Shown piece by piece: positions 10,101-15,809 of a DNA stretch of 15,809 nucleotides. Positions within the stretch are counted from its first letter, which is position 1. The number at the start of each line of letters is the position of its first letter. Origin of the DNA: Ichthyophonus hoferi (Eukaryota > Opisthokonta > Ichthyosporea > Ichthyophonida > Ichthyophonidae); NCBI GenBank assembly GCA_002751075.1, contig NAOQ01000273.1, forward strand, positions 19,798 to 35,606. The letters are read 5' to 3'. A model generated the notes under the pieces. The model was not told the DNA's origin. It made no database searches and saw nothing but the letters and a program-made list of their open reading frames with translations. The position numbers were made by a program, and so were the translations under genes.

Positions 10101-11866
10101 GTAAAACGTAGTATTCCAGGAAATGCCTTAGGCCAACATTAAAATACATTCTATCGTGAGCTCATTTTACTTCAAAGTCAATAAACATATCCTCCAAAAA
10201 GGTGGTGAATAGTTAGTTGTACAATATAAGGACTTACATACTTTCACCTCCTAGCACTGTATAAATGTGCATAATATGTCATAATATAATGAAATAAAAT
10301 AGATTATAGTACAATACAATATATTACAATATATATATCCATTGCTTATTAACTTAGTCGAGCATGCCTTCACTGCATCTAACCTTATAGAGCCATTTGC
10401 CTCCCAGCCCATTTCTAGAAACCTCAACCAAACCATAGTATGTATTAATAACCTCTCTCTCTTTCCCCTCTCTCTATCACATGCCCATCACCACCGCACC
10501 CCCTACCTGTACAGGCGCATCTCCATCCAGTCCTAACAACATTCTGATATTCTCTTGATCACCCATATCAGTGCAATACAACGTGGACCCCTCAGCAATA
10601 TCCTTAGTAGGCCATACAAGACTGTAGCCGAGCCCATCGAACATACACACAAACAATCCTAGTTGAGTGTTGACGTGGTCGGTGTCAAGAGTACGACGAA
10701 TGCGACTACCTACTTCATCTAGCATGTAAAAGATAGGAACAGGGGCAGCTTCAGGGTCGGGAGAGGCAATCATATACATGTGGATGAGAGGGAGAGCCAA
10801 TTGTAGAAGGGCCAATGCGTCCTCTTCCTGGCACTATATATGGTTATTGTTGTTGAGATTGATTGCTATTAGTGTCAATATTGCTAAGGGATGGAAGGAA
10901 GGAAGAATATCATGGGTTTATATATAAGCATATATGTACATATTTCCATCACAATTATAACACATCCATATCTTTTCCTCTCCCTAACTTAATATATTTT
11001 CTATATTTATTAACATGATTTTCCCTTCTACTTCCATTATCGAATATCATTCTCTATGGTAGTACTACCTCTACTCTATATATATATACATATATCGTAT
11101 ACACATGCTTTAACCTCTCTATTATCGGTCTGTGTTGTGTAGATATAGATTCCAAGGTGTTTAAGGTTATGATTATATATCGTCCCAGCGACCCTTTCCA
11201 GTACAAGGGCATATATGTATACAACTGACCGTATTTGATTATTCTTTTCATATAGAAATAATCAACAAGACCGTTTCTGTGCAAAGAAATGTTTGGATGA
11301 ACATCTAATCGAGTACATATATGTCTTCGCCTCTCCATCCAAATTTATTTTCAGGTGCTTACACCTGCTTTTGCGTGTATAACTGAAAACATGTTTACCT
11401 ATATAACCATAGTACTAGGGTGGAATGGAGGTGGGGTGAATATAGTAACAGAAAGAGATAACAGCAATAAAAGAAAATAGAAAAAAAAACAAAGAAACAC
11501 TACCTGTTCGCTAATAAGGTGCTGTATACGTGTTCGCAGAGCTGGAACCTGCTCAATAGTCTCAACAGCCTCTTCCTTGGTACGGAAAGTAAAGGCATGA
11601 TCAACTACAAAAACAGTCTCTTCCTTCTTCATATCACTGGTAACTGCAAGAGAAAGCCCTGATACAGCCGGGGGCTGTATCTCATCATCCGTTCCTTCGG
11701 TGGTTATATCAAAGTGAGAGAACTCCACATATTCACCGGCTGAAAAGGTCTGTGTATTTACCTGAGTATAAACATCTTTCCATAATGCCTCAGGTAAATT
11801 TGAAGCCTGAAGAATAGGCTCATGCGCTGCGAGAAACTGATCGAAGGAGTAGTTTTCAGCAGTCAT
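4160..11866 (-). CDS. TTLL12-like SET-like module fused to a non-TTL ATP-grasp ligase module, 12 exons, 635 aa
   Basis: Exons in transcript order: 11504-11866, 10507-10833, 9759-9893, 9200-9336, 8277-8460, 7056-7148, 6390-6525, 5862-5944, 5478-5627, 5074-5233, 4589-4647, 4160-4240. All introns are GT-AG (donors include GTAAGT, GTATGT, GTGAGA; acceptors mostly ACAG, TAG or TCAG), with phases 0,0,0,2,0,0,1,0,0,1,0. The joined frame is 1908 nt with no internal stop. The start ATG has A at -3 (GAAACATGA). Residues 1-230 match the TTLL12 N-terminus. Residues 253-635 carry pre-ATP-grasp and ATP-grasp signatures. No signal peptide or membrane segment is evident, so a cytosolic protein is likely. The length resembles human TTLL12 (about 644 aa), but the second half is a different domain. 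Inferred role: an ATP-dependent carboxylate-amine type ligase guided by the TTLL12-like module; substrate unknown. The exon model is strong; function is inference. Confidence 0.9.
5336..5385 (+). repeat. Degenerate pentamer repeat (CTAYY)n in intron 9
   Basis: About ten consecutive five-base units of the form ctacc, ctatc or ctact run through this stretch. In the transcript they become GGGTA/GGATA units, a G-run series starting about 92 nt inside intron 9. It is most likely a microsatellite. G-runs can act as intronic splicing enhancers, but nothing here proves that. Confidence 0.75.
6258..6316 (+). repeat. Polypurine A/G tract in intron 7
   Basis: This is almost entirely A with scattered G on the plus strand. 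In the transcript it is a long pyrimidine tract, but it lies over 300 nt upstream of the exon 8 acceptor, so it is not that site's own tract. Simple-sequence DNA. Confidence 0.8.
6342..6389 (-). repeat. Three 16-bp tandem units abutting the intron 7 donor site
   Basis: Units at 6342-6357, 6358-6373 and 6374-6389 read ggggagctcaacccaa, ggggggctcaacccaa and ggggggctcaacccac on the plus strand. The last unit ends exactly at the exon 7 boundary, and its ACCCAC is the complement of the GTGGGT donor. The other two units carry TTGGGT at the same place and so lack the GT. Each unit also contains GGG and CCC tracts that could pair. Confidence 0.9.
7703..7726 (+). repeat. (AAAAT)n microsatellite in intron 5
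   Basis: Nearly five perfect copies of a five-base unit. Simple sequence with no other feature attached. Confidence 0.85.
8222..8249 (+). repeat. (CATAAA)n hexamer repeat in intron 5
   Basis: Four hexamer units (cataag followed by three cataaa) plus a partial unit lie 27 nt inside intron 5 from the exon 5 donor. Confidence 0.8.
8943..8961 (+). repeat. (TA)n microsatellite in intron 4
   Basis: A perfect alternating TA run of 19 bases. Confidence 0.9.
9631..9735 (+). repeat. AAC/ACA-rich simple sequence in intron 3
   Basis: The plus strand is nearly free of G and made of imperfect aac, aca and aat triplets. In the transcript this becomes a GUU/UGU-rich stretch beginning about 24 nt after the exon 3 donor. 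UG-rich intronic sequence can bind splicing regulators, but here it is more simply an imperfect microsatellite. Confidence 0.7.
10507..11866 (-). other. Exons 1-2: TTLL12-type N-terminal SET-like module (residues 1-230)
   Basis: Residues 7-35 (start SFDQFLAAHEPILQAS) align with the opening helices of human TTLL12 (ADFVALHGPALRAS), followed by FSAGEYVEF at 41-49 against FDAGEVFGI. Further anchors are FVVDHAFTF at 86-94 against FLIDHAWTC, QVPALRTRI at 106-114 against QVPGLLHRM, FYMLDEVGSRI at 156-166 against WYIMDEFGSRI, and GYSLVWP at 190-196 against AYTLLWP. The order and spacing are those of TTLL12. In vertebrates this region is described as a degenerate SET-like fold, and TTLL12 has been linked to tubulin and histone H4K20 modification. 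I see no reason to assume methyltransferase activity here. Both exons are long (363 and 327 nt) and end in phase 0. The human comparison is from memory, without an alignment run. Confidence 0.88.
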
Positions 11867-12060
11867 GTTTCCTATTTCGTCTTTTATTTGAAGAATACAA
11901 ATAAAAACTCACAACTACCGCACGTGTACATATATATGTGTATACTTATTATAAGAACAAAATATAATATACATGCCGATGGGAAAGCAAAAGCAAACCG
12001 AGCTTTTTAATCTTAATCATCAGTTTATATTCCAATTATCTACTGCAGTTAAAATTATGG
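11867..12060 (-). promoter_or_regulatory. 5' flank and likely promoter of the central gene
   Basis: The AT-rich sequence upstream of the start codon contains a TATA-like GGAATATAAA on the minus strand at about 12031-12040, some 165 nt before the ATG. A perfect CACGTG E-box lies at 11921-11926. Neither is proven to function, and both short words are easily found by chance in such DNA. The transcription start cannot be placed from sequence. Confidence 0.3.
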
Positions 12061-12350
12061 ATCATATTGGTTGGCTTGAAGGATACTTACAATTATATTG
12101 GAATAAAGTCATTAGATCTGTGTACAAATTATTATTGGTTAATGGTGAATAAATGTTTTATGTTAACAATTTTTGTTCAAAAAATTATGAGAAATACATG
12201 TAGAAAATGCAATTTCTTTAGTAAAAATAGAAAAAAAAATTTGTTTCAATTTACTTTTTATTATTTTCTTTTTTTTTTTCTTTATATTTTTATATTATTT
12301 TAAATTTCTATTTATTGTTAGGATTTGTCAAATTATTTCCGGGAACCCTG
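12061..12350. other. Very AT-rich spacer upstream of the central gene
   Basis: A plus-strand open frame runs from 12067 to 12303, but its product is a Phe/Tyr/Lys/Asn-rich string imposed by T-runs and A-runs. It has no recognisable domain, and I do not call it a gene. A TGTTAGG at 12316 could mark the left edge of the following repeat. Confidence 0.5.
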
Positions 12351-12439
12351 TAATCAATCTTGACTTTAAAAATAAATGGATCCAGTATAAAAGCAAGTGC
12401 AGGATGCTAGCTTTGGTTATATTGGAAATTTAAAAGAAC
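12351..12439 (+). repeat. Direct repeat, left copy (LTR-like candidate)
   Basis: It aligns without gaps to 14089-14177 at an offset of 1738. The inner 57 bases (cagtataaaag...aaaagaac) show five differences by eye. The copy contains a TATA-box-like TATAAAAG on the plus strand. With its partner it brackets the copia-type gag fossil, so a pair of old LTRs is possible. The TATA-like box, however, is on the strand opposite to gag, so a separate dispersed repeat is also possible. Confidence 0.7.
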
Positions 12440-12899
12440 TGCGCGTTCTGTTTGTTGAGTATAATTTCTGTCTTATTGTCTGTATAGTGTATTATTTTAG
12501 AGTAGCTGCTTGGAATAGCTACATATTTAACATAGATTAAAATATTATTTACCAGACTCGATTTTCTATAGATTAAACCGATAAAACCAATCATCATAAC
12601 AAACCATTTTTGATATAAAAATAAACAATTGATACTGTTTTATATTTTATTGATAACTTGACTTAGCTTTAGAAGTAAACAATTAATTAATATTATTAGA
12701 CTTAAAGTAACAATGACTAATATTGTTACCCCACACTTGGAACATAACACAATAAACGTGACTTCTTGTAAAGGGTCTCATAATAGTGATCTAAAGATTC
12801 AACCAGTGAACTAATTATTAGTGATGTTTCTAACCACATCCAGTCTCACTTTATTAATGCTTAGAAAAGGCTTTTTAATCAGACTGAAATTTGTGGTTC

Positions 12900-13560
12900 C
12901 TTACAGATGGACCATGAAGTTGAATAATTCCTGCATTGGCCTGTTATTGTTGTCTGGAGTGTAGTAACTCCTCTTTATCTTTCACAAAATTTAGACCACC
13001 TTTGTGCTATATGCAATTCACTGTGCCGTGTTGAGTGTACTTCCCCATGGAATTTGTTTTTCATTTTAAAATTACTGTTGTTATTCAACTTGTTACTGGT
13101 GTTTCATGCGCCATCACTGTATGGCCTGCTAAGGGGGCCATACTTTTTGTGGTTGACAGAAATAGTTTGGTCTGATGTCTGGAAACCCCACTTACGTTAA
13201 TATGATTCAACAGCCCAAATAATCATCTGACACGGGGGGAAATTGTCATTTTTGGCCTCCAGCAATGTAACTGCACCTTCATACCTGGATAAGGCATAAA
13301 TGACCCTAAAAGTGGTGGCCGAGATAGTATCATTATACATTTGGTAAATAGTGCCATGTAACTCGATAGCAGCAATTTTGTAGCATGCCATAAATGTAGA
13401 GGCTAACTCACCTCTTTCCATCTTGATGTTTAGAAAGTCAGCATGCCATCCCACAATAATGTTGGCAAAAGTTACTCCAAATACGTTGGCCAGCTTTTCA
13501 ATTTTGTCATAAATAATTTTTTGAGAATTAGCATCCTCTAGGATGGTATACTCGCATTAT
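12900..13560 (-). mobile_element. Fossil Ty1/copia-type gag fragment
   Basis: The best-kept portion, 13197-13454 with coding character extending to about 13550, matches the copia gag (UBN2, retrotran_gag_2) pattern. It shows NIKMERGELASTF, then a Tyr-Lys-Ile-Ala...Glu-Leu segment, then YALSRYEGAVTLLEAKND. This corresponds to the usual 'l..ikm..gesv.efi..fk.ia.eL...i.d.....iL..Lp..ye..v..Le.kkd' order. Further decayed gag-like sequence trails to about 12900. Protease, integrase and reverse transcriptase are not seen, so this is a broken partial copy. The weak match between the flanking repeats suggests a considerable age. Confidence 0.55.
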
Positions 13561-13633
13561 GGTGTACCTACCATATAATTGTGTTGAAGGTAAAGTATTT
13601 TTCCATCTTTCATTCAACATATAACTTCCTCCA

Positions 13634-13669
13634 ATATATATACATATATACATATACATATATACATAT
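13634..13669 (+). repeat. (TATA/TAC)n microsatellite
   Basis: An alternating tatatac/atatac run, simple sequence inside the fossil element region. Confidence 0.8.
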
Positions 13670-14088
13670 CGTGAATATTCCCGTCTATCGGTACTAAACC
13701 TTAATCATAGGACAGAACCATTTTATGGTATTCCACGAGTCAAACTAAGTTGCCTGACCCGCAATTTTTATAGTCCTGAACCAGACTGAAAATAGCTAAC
13801 TAATGAACTACGTACCTTATCTCACATTTGGATTGGTTGTCAAGAGCAAGATATTCTATCAAAGTTAAACCAGAAAATAAATACTACTCATTTGATTAAT
13901 ATATTAACATATTAATTGTATATTCAAAACATTGTATACAAAAACAAATTATGACCACATGTCTAATCCTTGAAGTATGCAGCCTTTTGTTTCTACAAGT
14001 TATACAAGCTTGTGAGATCGACTATGTTATTGGCACAAAAAGGAAAAGCTAAACTTTATTATGCGATTTGATTCTAATTTGGATTCAT

Positions 14089-14177
14089 TAATCAATCTCA
14101 ACTTGAAATAATAAACAATTCAGTATAAAAGTAAGTGCAGGACACTAGCTTTGGTTATCTTGGAAACTTAAAAGAAC
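14089..14177 (+). repeat. Direct repeat, right copy (LTR-like candidate)
   Basis: Partner of 12351-12439 in the same orientation. Similarity fades on both sides. No convincing primer-binding site or target-site duplication was found next to either copy. Confidence 0.7.
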
Positions 14178-14229
14178 CATAAGCCCTGTTCTGGTATATG
14201 TACATTCTTTCTTATTTGCTTATATAATA

Positions 14230-15202
14230 ACTGTATGTGTTAATATATGTCCAAAATATTTCATGACTGTCCAGGTTAACGTATCCCACACTATGGGATG
14301 TATGAACTTTGCAATACTATTCCACACATAGATCAACCAAAGTTGAAGTAGCAAGCGCATCAGGCGATTATTGGCAAACTATTGGTTAATCACTGTTACA
14401 AGATCGTTAATCGCAGATGAGTAAGAGGGTTCGATCGAAGCCCATGCAATAGGTAGATCGATTCTTGCCATAGTATGCAGCATGTGTACACTATTACATC
14501 AACGAGGAAAGGGGACATAATAGTATTCAAGTACTATGGTAAGATCAGACAATTCTAGTGGATCTCTTTGACCTCTCGTGAGTTGGAATAGCTAATACAA
14601 TTATTTATAATTGGCTTCATGTAAGTTATTGAACTTAGCAACATTGGTGTTGACTAGAGCGTTAGCACTGGCAATAAGAAACAAATACAGTAGCTGTTGA
14701 AGTATGTGTATTACTATCAAATGTCTCTTGGTCTTTACGCATTTAGTATGGAGGATCTACCGAACTTAGTGTGGGGGATGACCCAAATGATATGAGTCCA
14801 CCAGTAAACAAGTGTGTACAGTTTGGGCTAATGGGTATATAATTATAATAAAGAAAGCGACATCCACAAGGGATCACAAATTGAGAGAATCAAACAAGTG
14901 ACCGACCACCTAGCGATCGGCGATAGTAGTCACGATAGTAGCAAAAGAAAACAGAGAATAAAAGGGACACTCAATATCATTATATAACTTTTATATATAC
15001 TATTTCTGAGAGACAGCGTACATTTCCGTTCCCTTTTATTATATTTTACGGGGCTAAAACTCTACACACATTATACAAAGATATAGCAAGTTTTGAACAA
15101 TATAGATAGAATATTATTTATTAAATTAAATTTCTATTAGATCAACACCGTGGCTTACTATCATAATTAAACAGTTAATTCATATTAATACATTTATAAG
15201 TA
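14230..15202. other. Intergenic stretch, no gene recognised
   Basis: There are no supported genes. At 14427-14443, gggttcgatcgaagccc resembles a tRNA T-arm/box B word but forms no cloverleaf with its surroundings. Short protein-like frames near 14720-14840 are under 35 codons and cannot be supported. Confidence 0.5.
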
Positions 15203-15226
15203 AAATATGGAGAAATCTCCATATTT
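15203..15226. repeat. Perfect 11-bp inverted repeat
   Basis: AAATATGGAGA and TCTCCATATTT are separated by two A. The sequence could form a hairpin or act as a palindromic binding site. No T-run terminator or coding context is attached. Confidence 0.85.
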
Positions 15227-15411
15227 GGAACCAAACAAAAGTACCCAGAGGGGGTCTTGCATAGAAAAATGGTCGAAGGACTCAGCTGGTGACATAGTCA
15301 TCGGTGACGTCCTGTGACCTCTAGTATTGCTTGGTTCAATTGCACATAACTAAAGCAGATGCTTTTGCTTAAGCTGAAACTTTGGAATCTATTTGATATA
15401 TTTTAGCTATG

Positions 15412-15803
15412 CCGAGAGACCGATCGTGGTTTAAGTTCACTAGCCAATAAAACTAACGCATCACGAGGTATGCGACAATTTACATGACATAAAAAAGTAA
15501 ACCACAAAATTAACTCTTTTTTGCTTAAAAAAATGTGTCAGACATCGTGGAAGCAGGATGCCTGTGCCATGTGACCGAAAACGTACGATTTTAGATTTTT
15601 TGTACAAATTGCAGGATCTCTACCATTGGCTGGTTCAATTTGAAAAAATCGTGCTATTCATCTTGAATTGCTGTTCCACACCAATAGATTGCACTAGTTA
15701 GTTTCCCAATACGCAGCCCAATAAGGATTGGGTCAGAGTATGCACTTTTAACACAAACTGGAATGAAGGAATTATGTCCTCCAAAGCCTTCAAACACGTG
15801 CAC
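15412..15803 (-). pseudogene. Coding-like relic of unknown family at the window edge
   Basis: The minus strand carries two protein-like open stretches. One of about 50 codons at 15652-15803 includes VFEGFGGHNSF and SDPILIGLRIGKLTSAIYW. Another of about 45 codons at 15412-15550 includes NCRIPRDALVLLASELKPRS. Composition and absence of simple-sequence bias suggest former coding DNA, but neither has a start codon or recognised domain. It may be a decayed element or an exon set continuing beyond the window. Confidence 0.25.
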
Positions 15804-15809
15804 TTAAAC

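Larger units (their letters stand above)
4241..11503 (-). other. Eleven introns of the central gene
   Basis: Intron spans in transcript order are 10834-11503, 9894-10506, 9337-9758, 8461-9199, 7149-8276, 6526-7055, 5945-6389, 5628-5861, 5234-5477, 4648-5073 and 4241-4588. They are AT-rich and hold simple repeats but no RNA gene or nested gene that I can support. Open frames in them are short, compositionally biased and lack homology. Intron 5 is the longest (1128 nt) and contains (AAAAT)n and (CATAAA)n runs. Intron 4 has a TA run. Intron 3 is rich in AAC/ACA on the plus strand, so the pre-mRNA there is rich in GUU/UGU. Intron 7 begins with a 16-bp tandem repeat. Intron 2 has a 100-nt GC-richer island at about 10340-10440 without usable splice sites. 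Confidence 0.85.

Noticed and set aside
10228-10255. Possible micro-exon in intron 2 between an ACAG and a GTAAGT
   Set aside because: The strong donor-like GTAAGTCC is tempting, but the tiny segment has an in-frame stop in the phase required and is not needed for a continuous frame.
10340-10440. GC-richer open island in intron 2 that could be an extra exon
   Set aside because: No polypyrimidine tract or suitable acceptor precedes it, and plausible splice pairs give a length that breaks the otherwise perfect frame between exons 2 and 3.
11399-11503. Read-through of exon 1 into a hydrophobic C-terminal tail
   Set aside because: The tail (CFFFYFLLLLLSLS) is translated intron: a clear GTAGTG donor follows codon 121, and the next exon continues the TTLL12-like homology in phase.
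12067-12303. 78-codon plus-strand open frame
   Set aside because: Its composition follows from A- and T-runs (Phe, Tyr, Lys, Asn, Leu), with no domain and no conserved motif.
14427-14443. Box-B-like gggttcgatcgaagccc as part of a tRNA or SINE
   Set aside because: No matching box A at a normal distance folds with it, and the five-base T-stem does not form. It is a near-palindrome that may arise by chance.

Overview
The window is nuclear DNA of a eukaryote. It holds one intact gene with 11 GT-AG introns, lying in AT-rich sequence with microsatellites, old repeats and decayed coding remnants. There is no bacterial-style operon, ribosome-binding site or CRISPR array. The lineage cannot be named from the sequence. 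Introns of roughly 230 to 1130 bases and transposon remnants on both sides fit a eukaryote with a relaxed, repeat-bearing genome.

The centre (4160-11866, minus strand) is a 12-exon gene. The exons join without any frame conflict into 1908 nt, that is 635 codons plus a stop. The first two exons (residues 1-230) are clearly related to the N-terminal SET-like region of tubulin tyrosine ligase-like protein 12 (TTLL12). The other ten exons do not look like the TTL domain that follows in TTLL12. They read as a pre-ATP-grasp plus ATP-grasp ligase module of the kind seen in bacterial RimK/GshB/DcsG-like proteins. A Ser/Thr/Ala-rich linker and a phase-0 intron lie at the join. This TTLL12-N/foreign-ATP-grasp architecture is the main discovery in the window. 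A polyadenylation signal follows the stop codon, and a short AT-rich 5' flank with a possible TATA element precedes the start.

Left flank (1-4108): a pair of 67-bp direct repeats that differ only by transitions encloses a tRNA-Asn(GTT)-like remnant (1-300). A coding-like relic of unknown family lies at 691-1260. A decayed minus-strand coding region at 2335-3440 contains a 165-bp segment present twice at an exact 838-bp offset. The remainder is AT-rich sequence in which I recognise nothing.

Right flank (12316-15809): a fossil Ty1/copia-type gag fragment (about 12900-13560, minus strand) lies between two direct repeats 1738 bp apart. Next comes about 1.2 kb without recognisable genes and a further unidentified coding-like relic at the window edge (about 15412-15803). 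The flanks are a transposon graveyard and show no functional link to the central gene.
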